From positions 34,439 through 98,438 of the forward strand of contig CAZNWB010000002.1 in NCBI GenBank assembly GCA_964576535.1: 64,000 bases of DNA, written 5' to 3'. Origin of the DNA: 2-02-FULL-66-22 sp964576535 (GTDB lineage Bacteria > Methylomirabilota > Methylomirabilia > Methylomirabilales > 2-02-FULL-66-22). Of the stretch, positions 1 to 9,500 are shown in pieces (position 1 is the first letter of the stretch; every line of letters starts with the position of its first letter). The position numbers and the translations under genes are program-made. The notes below the pieces were generated by a model. The model was not told the DNA's origin. It searched no databases and saw only the letters and a list, made by a program, of their open reading frames with translations.

Positions 1-543
1 AAGCCAAAATTTGAGATCGTCGACCACAGACTGGTACTGGGCAATGTGCCTGTGCCTTTCAGTCGAGAGTTTTGGAAGGCTCCCCACGTGTCGACCAGTT
101 CCTTGATGCAGCAGCTGACATATGTCGCCTAGCAGTCCCATGCCGTCCGTGATATCTGGTTCCGGATCCGCAACCACCTTGAGCGAGGGGAGCGAGTGGA
201 GGACGGAACATTGGAGGGAGGATGGAAAGCGAGTGACTTCATGTTGACGAAGCGGATCATCGAGGATCTGCTGTCAGATGTGGCGAAGCGGGACGGGCAG
301 CTGCTCGTCGTCGCAATCCCGTCGAAGGTGGAACTGGTGGCGGCGAAAGGGTACGTGCCCTATCAGGAGGCCGTGCAGTGCATCTGTGCAGAACTCGGCA
401 TCGAGTACCTGGATCTCGCGCCGTACTTCAAGCAGTCGTGGCTGCGCACGGCCTTCCGGTGGGGGATACACTGGAACCGCAACGGTCATGCGGTTGCGGC
501 TGAGGCGCTCTACGGCCACCTCAAGAACCGGGGTCACATCTAA
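1..543 (+). pseudogene. SGNH/GDSL hydrolase, C-terminal part, interrupted by a stop codon
   Basis: One reading frame runs from the left edge to the stop at 541-543, broken only by a TAG at 130-132. The part before the stop (KPKFEIVDHRLVLGNVPVP...) and the part after it (QSHAVRDIWFRIRNHLERGE...) read like consecutive parts of the SGNH hydrolases found in polysaccharide loci. The C-terminus has the usual HWNRNGHAVAAEAL block carrying the catalytic His. If translation restarts, the first usual start is GTG 196, giving 115 residues, which lacks the GDS nucleophile block. The upstream part lies outside the window. A sequencing error at the TAG would make it intact. Homology is clear, functional state is not. 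Confidence 0.6.
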
Positions 544-557
544 TAGGTACTGGCGCC

Positions 558-1742
558 GTGACGGGCCACCGAGTGTCCCATCGCTTGGGGATCCATCCAA
601 CTTCCTCGTTGTTCATCCTTCAATTCGGGTCCAACGTCGGCTACGCGATCGCGCCGCTCGAAACCTTATTCTACGAGGTGGGGCTTGAGATCGGAGGCGG
701 CGATCCGCATCGGGTCCACTTCAGCTATCCCAGTCTCAAAAGGGGTCCCCCCCGCTCGTTGCCACAAGACTTTACGAACGTGATCATCTTCGACTTCTTG
801 GACACCGCTCCACCCAACCTCCAGCGTCTTGGGGCCTACGTTGAGGACCACAGCATTCGTCTCGTAGTGATTTTCGACATTCAGCCTGTCCATCTTCTGC
901 ACCGGGCACTCCGGAAAGCAGGAGCGACGACCATCCTGGGGTATTATGGGGCGCCAATTTCCTCGCTCATGCCTCTATGGAAGCTCCCCCTGAAAAGGCT
1001 ACAGGTAGCGATGTCAAGCTCAAAGGTCGACGGCCTGATCTTCGAATCGCACGCAATGGCGGACTTCGCGGTGTATGGTCGGGGCGTGCCAAAGCGCATG
1101 ATCGATATCGTACCTCTCGGGGTGGACATCGGCCATTTCAGACACGAGCGCACTGACTATGCCTATCGAACACTCTCAATCCCCAGTAACCGGAAGATCG
1201 TAGTCTACGCGGGCCACATGGAACGGCGGAAAGGCGTTCACACCCTTGTTGAAGCGGCAATCGAACTTCTGGCCAAGCGTGGGCGCTCCGATGTCTGCTT
1301 CCTGATCTGTGGCAACACCGGAAATCAGAGTGAAGAATACGAGCGGATGTACGCTGGCCTCGGCATTGCGGATTGGATCCGTTTTGGCGGGTACCGTGAG
1401 GATATGGCACGACTCTATACGAGCTGCTTCTGCGGAGTCATCCCGTCGACAGGGTGGGACTCATTCCCACGCACGAGCATTGAGATGGCGGCGGCCGGGC
1501 TGCCTGTCGTCGCCTCGCGCTTGGATGGGTTACCGGAGGCAGTGTTGCATGGTCAGACAGGAGTGCTCTTCGACCCAGGGAACGCGCAGGCGCTAGCGGA
1601 TTGCCTCGAGGCACTCCTGGACCGGCCCGACGTGGCTGCCGAGTATGGTCGGCGAGGCCGGGAACGGTGCGAACGCGAGCTGAACCTTGAAGTGCAGCGT
1701 GAACGTTTCCTCGCCGTGGTGCGTAAGCATACGGCTAGTTAG
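558..1742 (+). CDS. GT4-family glycosyltransferase
   Basis: This 394-residue protein has the two-domain GT-B layout. Its C-terminal half carries the GT4 nucleotide-sugar site: VVYAGHMERRKGVHTL opens the domain, and SFPRTSIEMAAAGLPVVAS contains the acidic E-X7-E type donor site, followed by GLPEAVLHGQTGVLFDPGN. It should transfer a sugar from an activated donor to a lipid-linked or polysaccharide acceptor at the cytoplasmic membrane. The start is GTG 558 with no strong ribosome binding site. It sits 14 bases after the broken SGNH gene and 195 bases before another, in a plus-strand polysaccharide locus. Donor and acceptor cannot be read from sequence. Confidence 0.85.
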   Translation: MTGHRVSHRLGIHPTSSLFILQFGSNVGYAIAPLETLFYEVGLEIGGGDPHRVHFSYPSLKRGPPRSLPQDFTNVIIFDFLDTAPPNLQRLGAYVEDHSIRLVVIFDIQPVHLLHRALRKAGATTILGYYGAPISSLMPLWKLPLKRLQVAMSSSKVDGLIFESHAMADFAVYGRGVPKRMIDIVPLGVDIGHFRHERTDYAYRTLSIPSNRKIVVYAGHMERRKGVHTLVEAAIELLAKRGRSDVCFLICGNTGNQSEEYERMYAGLGIADWIRFGGYREDMARLYTSCFCGVIPSTGWDSFPRTSIEMAAAGLPVVASRLDGLPEAVLHGQTGVLFDPGNAQALADCLEALLDRPDVAAEYGRRGRERCERELNLEVQRERFLAVVRKHTAS

Positions 1743-1937
1743 TCTATGGGACGGGGACCCGCATCGCCAACACACCGCTTCTGCAGCTAGCGGAATGACG
1801 AAACATCCCGACATCCGTACGGTGCCACCCACCCTCGACGTCTTTCATCCCATTGCTATTACTGAGCGCCCTGACGGCGATCCGTCCCACAACAAGCGAT
1901 CACGTCTCAACCAAGCGATAGGCGCTTCATCGAGTCA

Positions 1938-2975
1938 ATGCTGAAAAAAGCGGCGTTCGCGATTATGAGCGTCACGGTCGCCATTGTGGCCGTGGAGGTT
2001 GCACTCGAATTGAGTGGGTGGTTTCCGACAACCGAGCTCCACAGCGTTTCAGCAAGGGATTACGAAAGGATCCCAGGCATGTGGGATCCCAATCAAGATG
2101 TGAGAAGGCGAGCCTTTCCCCTTCCTCCATACCGGGTCAGAACCAACTCCCTCGGTCTCCGTGGGCCGGAGACGACCCTCAAGCCACAGCGTCCACGTCT
2201 TTTGTGTATCGGCGACTCCTTCACATTCGGGGATTTCGTCGAAGACGACGAGTCCCTCCCCGCACAGCTGCAGCTAAATCTCGACCCAGGCTCGGAAGTG
2301 TTGAACGGTGGCGTCGGTGGGACGACGATCGTAGACCAGCGTGTCTTTCTCGAGAGGATGCTTTTTCTGGAACCGCGGGTCGTGCTCATCATATCCTCGG
2401 AAAACGATCTGGAGGATCTCCTTAGCGATCCGCCCCTCCACGTCTTGATGGCTCGGAACCGGACCCTCAAGAGCGGCAGACTCGCGCCCCTCTTTCTGGC
2501 CTTCCGGGACACCGCGCTGTTCAACCTCTCGCTCCGGGCCAAGTCGGCTACGCGTGCATGGAAAACCCGGTCGGCTGCGCAAGCGCGCGAGCAAGTGCCA
2601 GAACGCTTTGAAGAACTTGTGACCCGTTACGCCAAAGCGGCAAGCGAGATGCGTGACATGCTTCGTACGAGACACATTGAGTTGGTGTTCGCCGCCTTCC
2701 CAAGCTGGTTCAGGCTGAGCGGCAATCAAGCCCCGCGCGAGACCATCGGTCCTGTCCTCCGCGCCCTTCGTGCTGAGGGGATCGACGGAATCGATCTAAC
2801 TCCCGCCCTTCGCGCCGCGGGACTCTCAGTAACAGAGCTCTACCTACTCCCCCATGACGGGCATCCGTCGCCCAGAGCTTACGCCATCGTGGCAAAGGCG
2901 ATCGCGCCGCGGCTACGTGCCGCCCTCGATCGCCCGGTCAAGTCCTCCCGAGGCCTGGCAGGTCATCGCGGGTAA
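1938..2975 (+). CDS. Membrane-anchored SGNH/GDSL hydrolase
   Basis: The 345-residue protein starts with a hydrophobic segment (about residues 8-25) that should anchor it in the inner membrane facing the periplasm. The SGNH blocks follow in order: LCIGDSFTFGD with the Ser nucleophile, NGGVGGT with the oxyanion Gly, SSENDLEDL with the Asn, and DGHPSPRAYAIVAKAI with the Asp-His pair. Such enzymes in capsule and exopolysaccharide loci add or remove acyl groups on sugars. It is one of four intact paralogues between 1.9 and 25.6 kb. The 195 bases before it (1743-1937) hold no gene I can support. Substrate is unknown. Confidence 0.8.
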   Translation: MLKKAAFAIMSVTVAIVAVEVALELSGWFPTTELHSVSARDYERIPGMWDPNQDVRRRAFPLPPYRVRTNSLGLRGPETTLKPQRPRLLCIGDSFTFGDFVEDDESLPAQLQLNLDPGSEVLNGGVGGTTIVDQRVFLERMLFLEPRVVLIISSENDLEDLLSDPPLHVLMARNRTLKSGRLAPLFLAFRDTALFNLSLRAKSATRAWKTRSAAQAREQVPERFEELVTRYAKAASEMRDMLRTRHIELVFAAFPSWFRLSGNQAPRETIGPVLRALRAEGIDGIDLTPALRAAGLSVTELYLLPHDGHPSPRAYAIVAKAIAPRLRAALDRPVKSSRGLAGHRG

Positions 2976-3035
2976 TTGGGACTTCTCAATGAGACGTAAA
3001 TGTGGCAGGCCAGCGCAGCGCACGAGGAGCTAGCC

Positions 3036-4883
3036 ATGACAGATATCCTGGGCATCTCCGCTTTCTATCACGATAGCGCGGCGTGCTTGGTGCAAGATGG
3101 AGAGATCGTCGCGGCGGCGCAGGAAGAAAGGTTCACCCGCAAGAAGCACTATGCCGGATTCCCGAGCCAGTCGATACGCTACTGTCTCCGCGAAGGGGGT
3201 GTCTCACTGGAAGACCTGCGCTACATCGCGTTTTATGACAAGCCTTTGGTGAAGTTCGAACGACTACTGGAGACATATCTTGCTTTTGCTCCGCGAGGGA
3301 TCCGATCGTTCGTGACGGCCATGCCGATCTGGCTCAAGGAGAAGCTGTTCCTAAAGAGGCTGCTGCAAACAGAACTCTTGGCGCTGACCGATGGTTTGAA
3401 GAAGGCGGCACTACCCCCGTTACTATTCGGCGAGCATCACGAATCCCACGCCGCGTCCGCCTTCTATCCCTCTCCGTTCGATACGGCCGCGGTCCTGTGT
3501 ATGGACGGCGTAGGTGAATGGGCCACGACGTCCGCGTGGCTCGGCCGAGGGAAGGAACTCACACCGCTCTGGGAGATACCATTTCCGCACTCGCTGGGTC
3601 TCCTGTACGCGGCGTTTACCTACTACGCAGGCTTCAAGATCAATTCCGGGGAGTACAAGGTGATGGGCCTGGCTCCCTACGGCCAACCGAAATACGTCAA
3701 GAACATCTACGATCATCTCATCGACCTGAAGCCGGACGGAACGTTTCGACTCAACATGGAGTACTTCGATTACTGCACGGGACTGACCATGACCAGCCGA
3801 AAGTTCGACGCACTGTTCGGCGGTCCGCCCCGAGAGGCCGAAACGCTGCTGACGCAGCGAGAGATGGATTTGGCGCGGTCTATCCAGGACGTCACCGAAG
3901 AGGTAATGTTGCGCCTATCCAGGACGATACACCTGGAAACCGGTGCAGAGAATCTTTGCCTTGCGGGCGGTGTCGCTCTGAACTGCGTAGGGAACGGACG
4001 AATCCTAAGGGAAGGCCCGTACAAGGGCCTGTGGATTCAGCCGGCCGCCGGTGATGCCGGGGGAGCAGTCGGTGTCGCCTTGGCTGCGTGGCACCGGTTA
4101 GAGGGACGGCCTCGAGAGACGAACGGCCACGGCGATGCGATGCGGGGAAGTTCCCTAGGACCGTCCTTCTCCAATGAAGAGATCGAGCGATTTTTGAACA
4201 AACAGGGGGCTCCTTACGTCCGGCTCGATGACAGTGCGCTGTTTGATCGGGTCGCCGAGGAGCTCGCATCTGGAAAGATCGTCGGCTGGTTCCAGGGCCG
4301 AATGGAGTTCGGGCCCCGAGCGCTCGGAGGACGCAGCATTCTCGGGGACGCGCGGAATCCCACCATGCAATCGGTGATGAATCTCAAGATCAAGTACCGG
4401 GAATCATTCCGACCGTTCGCGCCCTCGGTGCTGCGGGAGCGAGTCGCCGATTACTTCGAGATGAACACCGACAGCCCCTACATGCTGCTGGTCGCCCCCG
4501 TACTCGAGAAGCGTCGCACGGAGATGACCTCGGAGCAGGAGGCCTTATGGGGAATCGACCTCTTGAACGTGCCGCGCTCGGATATCCCTGCGGTGACCCA
4601 TATCGATTACTCGGCCCGCATCCAGACGGTCCACGAGACCACGCATCGGCGATACTACGCGCTCTTGAAGGCGTTCGAAGCGAAGACCGGGTGCGGCGTC
4701 ATCGTGAACACGTCGTTCAATGTCCGCGGGGAGCCGATCGTCTGCACTCCGGCCGATGCCTACCGCTGCTTCATGCGTACCGAGATCGATCTGCTCGTAC
4801 TCGAGAACTGCGTGCTCGAGAAGGCGAAGCAGAAGCCTCTGGTCAACGACACAGACTGGAGAAAAGAATTCGAGTTGGACTGA
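3036..4883 (+). CDS. Carbamoyltransferase of the NodU/CmcH/TobZ family (SxtI-like)
   Basis: This 615-residue enzyme should move a carbamoyl group from carbamoyl phosphate, through carbamoyl adenylate, to a hydroxyl of a sugar or small molecule. The N-terminal Kae1-like domain has the metal-binding EHHESHA motif (residues 133-139). The C-terminal YrdC-like domain has the family signature GPRALGGRS (426-434). An upstream in-frame ATG at 3000 exists, but ATG 3036 has a GAGGAG site six bases before it and matches the family N-terminus (MTDILGISAFYHDSAACL). Next come two SxtJ/SxtK-like membrane proteins and carAB, which would supply the donor. The acceptor is not evident; a surface polysaccharide is the simplest guess. 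Confidence 0.9.
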   Translation: MTDILGISAFYHDSAACLVQDGEIVAAAQEERFTRKKHYAGFPSQSIRYCLREGGVSLEDLRYIAFYDKPLVKFERLLETYLAFAPRGIRSFVTAMPIWLKEKLFLKRLLQTELLALTDGLKKAALPPLLFGEHHESHAASAFYPSPFDTAAVLCMDGVGEWATTSAWLGRGKELTPLWEIPFPHSLGLLYAAFTYYAGFKINSGEYKVMGLAPYGQPKYVKNIYDHLIDLKPDGTFRLNMEYFDYCTGLTMTSRKFDALFGGPPREAETLLTQREMDLARSIQDVTEEVMLRLSRTIHLETGAENLCLAGGVALNCVGNGRILREGPYKGLWIQPAAGDAGGAVGVALAAWHRLEGRPRETNGHGDAMRGSSLGPSFSNEEIERFLNKQGAPYVRLDDSALFDRVAEELASGKIVGWFQGRMEFGPRALGGRSILGDARNPTMQSVMNLKIKYRESFRPFAPSVLRERVADYFEMNTDSPYMLLVAPVLEKRRTEMTSEQEALWGIDLLNVPRSDIPAVTHIDYSARIQTVHETTHRRYYALLKAFEAKTGCGVIVNTSFNVRGEPIVCTPADAYRCFMRTEIDLLVLENCVLEKAKQKPLVNDTDWRKEFELD

Positions 4884-4898
4884 ACGAAGGAGAGGTCA

Positions 4899-5297
4899 AT
4901 GATGACAGTCCAGGGTGATACGAAGCAGCTCCGCAACTTCGGCCTATTGGTCGGAGGGATCTTCAGCGCGATCGGATTGTGGCCCGCGATCATCCGAGGT
5001 GAGAATCCGCGACTATGGGCCTTGGCGCTTGGCGTCCTCCTGATTCTGCCGGCTCTGGTGCTGCCGAGGAGCCTGGGACCGGTGTATCGGATCTGGATGG
5101 CCCTGGGCAATGCCTTGAATTGGCTCAACACGAGGATCATCCTCGGCGCAATCTTTTACGGACTCCTCACGCCGATGGGACTGACCATGCGCCGTTTGGG
5201 CCATGATCCGATGCGCCGCAGATTTGAGCCAAGCCTGGACACGTATCGCGTCGTGCGGCGTCCGCGCCCGGGTACTCACATGACGCGACAGTTTTGA
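4899..5297 (+). CDS. SxtJ-like small membrane protein
   Basis: A 132-residue protein with hydrophobic helices at about residues 13-28, 40-55 and 80-100 and a basic C-terminal tail. It lies 15 bases after the carbamoyltransferase, with an AAGGAGAGG ribosome binding site before ATG 4899. Size, topology and position match SxtJ, the membrane protein that follows the carbamoyltransferase SxtI in saxitoxin clusters and accompanies NodU-type transferases in many bacteria. Its biochemical role is unknown as far as I know. I infer that it holds the carbamoyltransferase at the membrane. A second ATG at 4902 is equally possible. Confidence 0.7.
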   Translation: MMTVQGDTKQLRNFGLLVGGIFSAIGLWPAIIRGENPRLWALALGVLLILPALVLPRSLGPVYRIWMALGNALNWLNTRIILGAIFYGLLTPMGLTMRRLGHDPMRRRFEPSLDTYRVVRRPRPGTHMTRQF

Positions 5298-5318
5298 CGG
5301 TACGGAGGAGGAATTCAT

Positions 5319-5471
5319 ATGGGTGAGTTCGTCGTGGAGCTCTGGGCATTCATGAGGGAGCGGAAGAAGTTCTGGCTTCTCCCGCTCGTCATCGTTCTTC
5401 TGCTATTTGGCAGCTTGATCGTGCTCACCCAGGGATCGGCGGTGGCGCCGTTCATCTACACCCTGTTCTGA
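5319..5471 (+). CDS. Tiny membrane protein, SxtK/DUF5989-like
   Basis: A 50-codon gene from ATG 5319 to TGA 5469-5471, preceded by a strong GGAGGAG site at 5304-5310. The product has a charged N-terminus (MGEFVVELWAFMRERKKFW), one hydrophobic helix rich in Leu, Val and Ile, and a short end SAVAPFIYTLF. This is the usual look of the DUF5989/SxtK family that follows SxtJ-type proteins. It forms a conserved-looking trio with the two genes before it. No catalytic residues are visible; a structural or anchoring role is only inferred. Confidence 0.75.
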   Translation: MGEFVVELWAFMRERKKFWLLPLVIVLLLFGSLIVLTQGSAVAPFIYTLF

Positions 5472-5493
5472 TCGAGCCGGTGAGGATGCCGTC

Positions 5494-6594
5494 GTGAGGG
5501 CGCTCCGGAAAACGAAGAGGGTGGAGCCCAAGGAAGCCCGGCTGGTACTGGAAGACGGCGCACTGTTCGCCGGTCGGATGTTCGGGTTCCCGACCGGGGT
5601 CGCCGGCGAGGTCGTCTTCAATACCGGCATGGTGGGCTATCCCGAGACGCTGACAGACCCATCCTACCGCGGCCAGATTCTGGTACTGACGTATCCCATT
5701 GTCGGCAACTACGGGGTCCCCGAGCGTCGTCTGACGCAGGGACTCGACGAGACATTCGAGTCGGGAGAGATCCAGGTCGCCGGACTTGTCGTCGCCGAGG
5801 CGACGGAGGAGTACAGCCACTGGAGTGCTGCGAAAAGCCTGGGGCGGTGGCTCCAGGAGCAGGGAGTCCCAGGGCTTTCGGGCGTCGATACGCGTGCGCT
5901 GACCAAGCGACTCCGGGAGCGCGGCGTGATGCTCGGCAAGATCGTGAGCGCCGGCGAAGACGTCGAACTCCGAGACCCCAACCAGGACAACCTCGTCTCG
6001 CTCGTTAGCACCAAGGATCCAGTGGTCTACGAGAACGGCTCCACGCGGGTGGTGGTGATCGACTGTGGCTGCAAGAACAGCATCATCCGGAGCCTCTTGC
6101 TCCGCGGCGTCACGGTAATCCGCGTCCCCTGGGACTACGACTTCATGAACGAGACCTTCCACGGGGTGGTGATCTCCAACGGACCCGGAGACCCGAAGAT
6201 CTGTGTCGAGACCATCGAGCACGTGCGGCGTGTGATGGAGCGAAAGTGCCCCATCCTCGGCATCTGCCTCGGTCATCAGATTCTGGCGCTCGCCGCTGGC
6301 GCAGACACCTACAAACTCAAGTTCGGACACCGCAGTCAGAACCAGCCGTGCACCTTGGTCGGTACCTCACGCTGCTACATCACGTCCCAAAACCACGGCT
6401 ATGCCGTGGACGAGCGGACCTTGCCTGCCGGCTGGACGGCTTGGTTCCAGAATCTCAACGACGGCACGAACGAAGGCATCCGGCACCGGGAGCACCCGTT
6501 CATGAGCGTCCAATTCCATCCCGAAGCGGCGCCGGGGCCGCTCGACACCAACTTTCTGTTCGACGAGTTCATCGCCACCCTCCATGGACGCTAG
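5494..6594 (+). CDS. carA: Carbamoyl-phosphate synthase small (glutaminase) subunit
   Basis: This 366-residue protein releases ammonia from glutamine and passes it to CarB. The N-terminal half has the CarA-specific pattern GALFAGRMFGF...FNTGMVGYPETLTDPSYRGQ and GVDTRALTKRLR. The C-terminal class I amidotransferase domain has GICLGHQ with Cys258 as nucleophile, and HPEA with His342 and Glu344 completing the triad. The length is slightly under the usual 380. The start is GTG 5494. The gene overlaps carB by 11 bases and follows the carbamoyltransferase, SxtJ-like and SxtK-like genes, so the products probably work together. It may also be the cell's only copy serving pyrimidine and arginine synthesis; this cannot be told from the window. 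Confidence 0.95.
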   Translation: MRALRKTKRVEPKEARLVLEDGALFAGRMFGFPTGVAGEVVFNTGMVGYPETLTDPSYRGQILVLTYPIVGNYGVPERRLTQGLDETFESGEIQVAGLVVAEATEEYSHWSAAKSLGRWLQEQGVPGLSGVDTRALTKRLRERGVMLGKIVSAGEDVELRDPNQDNLVSLVSTKDPVVYENGSTRVVVIDCGCKNSIIRSLLLRGVTVIRVPWDYDFMNETFHGVVISNGPGDPKICVETIEHVRRVMERKCPILGICLGHQILALAAGADTYKLKFGHRSQNQPCTLVGTSRCYITSQNHGYAVDERTLPAGWTAWFQNLNDGTNEGIRHREHPFMSVQFHPEAAPGPLDTNFLFDEFIATLHGR

Positions 6595-9500
6595 CCCCCA
6601 CAAGGTCCTGATCCTCGGCAGCGGCGCCTTGAAGATCGGCGAGGCGGGCGAGTTCGACTATTCGGGCAGCCAGGCCATCAAGGCGCTCAAGGAGGAACGG
6701 ATCGCGACGGTGCTCGTGAACCCGAACATTGCCACGATTCAGACCTCCGACTACCTGGCGGACCAGGTGTACTTGCTTCCCGTGACCCCCCAGTTTGTGG
6801 AGCGCGTGATCGAGCGGGAGCGGCCGGACGGAATCATGCTGAGCTTCGGGGGACAGACGGCTCTCAATTGCGGTCTCGCCCTGGAGGCGAGTGGTGTGCT
6901 ACGGCGCTGGGGGGTCAAGGTCCTAGGGACGCCCATACAGACGATACGTGAGACGGAGGATCGGAGCCTATTCGCCCGCAAGCTCATGGAGATCGACGTG
7001 AAGGTGCCGCGGAGCGCCGCCGCGACGTCGATCGACGCGGCTGCCCGTGTCGCCGAGGAGATCGGCTTTCCGGTGATGCTTCGGGCGGCGTACGCGTTGG
7101 GTGGGCTGGGTTCGGGGGTGTGCGCGTCGCCCGCCGAGGTGCGCGACCGAGCCGCCAAAGCGCTGGCTCACAGCGACCAGGTGCTGATCGAGGAATTCCT
7201 CGGCGGATGGAAGGAAGTCGAGTACGAGGTGGTCCGAGACCGCTTCGACAACTGTATCACCGTGTGCAACATGGAAAACCTCGAACCCATGGGGATCCAC
7301 ACGGGTGAGAGCATCGTCGTCGCGCCCAGCCAGACGCTGACGAACGCCGAGTACCATGGGCTGCGCCAAATCGCCATCCTGGTGGTGCGGAGCCTGGGGA
7401 TCGTCGGTGAGTGCAACATCCAGTTCGCGCTCGATCCGCGCTCGGGCGACTATCGCGTAATCGAGGTGAACGCCCGGCTGTCTCGCAGTTCGGCCCTGGC
7501 GTCGAAGGCAACCGGATATCCACTGGCGCTGATCGCCGCCAAGCTTGCCCTGGGCTTCAGCCTGCCCGAGCTCCGGAACTCGATCACGGGCGCCACCACG
7601 GCATGCTTCGAGCCGGCGTTGGACTACATCGTAGTGAAGATGCCTCGCTGGGACCTGCAGAAATTTCGCCACGTGTCCCGACAGATCGGGTCCGGCATGA
7701 AATCCGTCGGCGAGGTGATGGCCATCGGGCGCAGCTTCGAGGAAGCACTGCAAAAGGCGGTCCGGATGCTCGAGATCGGCGCCGTCGGGCTGGTTGGGAA
7801 CGGTCATCTCCGGCTCGGAGATCTCGAGCAGGAGTTGCGGGAGCCGACCCCCGACAGGATCTTTGCGATCGCCGAGGCGCTCGCCCGGGGCGTCGCGATC
7901 CAACGGATCCACGAGCTGTCCCGAATCGATACGTGGTTCCTGCAGAAGATCGATCGCATCGTGCGAACGGGGACTCGGCTGCGGCAGGAATCGGCAAGGA
8001 ACCCCCTGCCCCGCGCGTTGCTGGCCGAGGCCAAGCGGAGTGGCTTCGCCGACCGACAAATCGCTGAGCTGACCGGGGCGGTTGAGGCGAACGTGCGCAG
8101 ACAGCGTGAGGCCTACGGCATCCATCCCCGGGTGAAGCAGATCGATACGCTGGCCGCCGAGTATCCGGCGAAGACGAACTACTTGTACCTGACCTACAAC
8201 GCCGATGAGGACGACGTCGCGGCGAGAGACTCGAACACCGTCGTCGTGCTCGGCTCCGGAGCGTACTGCATCGGCAGCTCGGTGGAGTTCGACTGGTGCA
8301 GTGTCAACACCGTCCTGACACTGAGGAAGCTCGGCTACCGAGCGGTCATGATCAACTGTAACCCTGAGACCGTGAGCACCGACTACAACGAATGCGACGC
8401 GCTCTACTTTGAGGAGCTGAGCCTCGAGTCGGTGCTGGCGATCTGTCGGCGGGAAAACCCCGTCGGCGTGATCGTCTCGGTCGGCGGGCAGATCCCGAAC
8501 CGGCTCGCGATCCCACTCGACGAAGCGGGCGTCAAGGTGCTCGGCACGTCGCCTCTCAGCATCGACACCGCCGAAGATCGCCACAAGTTCTCGGAGTTGC
8601 TCGATGACCTGAGCATCGCACAGCCGGAGTGGAAGGAAGTGGTGACGTCCGATGCGGCGATGCGCTTCGCGGACAAGGTCGGTTACCCAGTCCTCGTCCG
8701 ACCGTCGTACGTTCTGAGCGGGGCTGCGATGGGGGTGGCAGCAAACGAGCGCGAACTGGTGACCTTCCTGCGGAAGGCGGCGGAGGTGTCCCCAAAGCAT
8801 CCGGTCGTGATGAGCAAGTTCGTCGAGAACGCCAAAGAGCTCGACATGGACGCCGTGGCGTGCCGGGGCCGCGTCCTCGTATCCGCGATCGCTGAACACG
8901 TCGAGAATGCGGGAGTGCACTCGGGGGACGCAACACTGGTGCTTCCCCCTCAGCGGACTTACCTGGAAACCATGCGGCGAATCAAGAAGGTCACCGACCA
9001 GATCGCCGGGGCGCTCGAGCTGCACGGACCGTTCAATATCCAGTTCATCGCCAAGGGCAACGACGTCAAAGTGATCGAGTGCAACGTCAGGGCCTCACGC
9101 AGCATGCCCTTCGTGTCGAAGGTGCTCAAGGTGAACTTCATCGAATGGGCGACCGAGGTGATGATGGGGCGACGGGACGCCTCGAGCGGAGCCCGGAATG
9201 GGTCGATGCTCGACCTCGAGTACGTCGGAGTGAAGGCGCCGCAGTTCTCGTTCACTCGGCTTGACGGCGCCGACCCGACGCTGGGAGTCGAGATGACCTC
9301 CACTGGGGAAGTGGCGTGCCTCGGCGACGACTTCGAGGAGGCGTTCCTCAAGGCACTCCTCGCCGTTGGGTACCGACTTCCTGTGCGGAACGTCCTGCTG
9401 TCGACTGGTCCGGTGCAAGCCAAGGCCGCCTTCCTCGACGGGAGCCGGCTGCTCCAGGACCTCGGCGTGACCCTCTACGCGACTCGAGGAACCGCCGAAT

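Noticed and set aside
1687..1944. Small frame between the glycosyltransferase and the SGNH gene
   Set aside because: No ribosome binding site at its internal ATG, no motif, and it overlaps the flanking genes at both ends.
5452..6330. 292-codon minus-strand frame
   Set aside because: Antisense to carA, no motifs, no ribosome binding site; a shadow frame.
6968..9025. 685-codon open frame on the minus strand
   Set aside because: It lies wholly antisense to carB, is rich in Asp, Arg, His and Leu without any family motif, and is the mirror of third-position G/C bias in a strongly coding gene.
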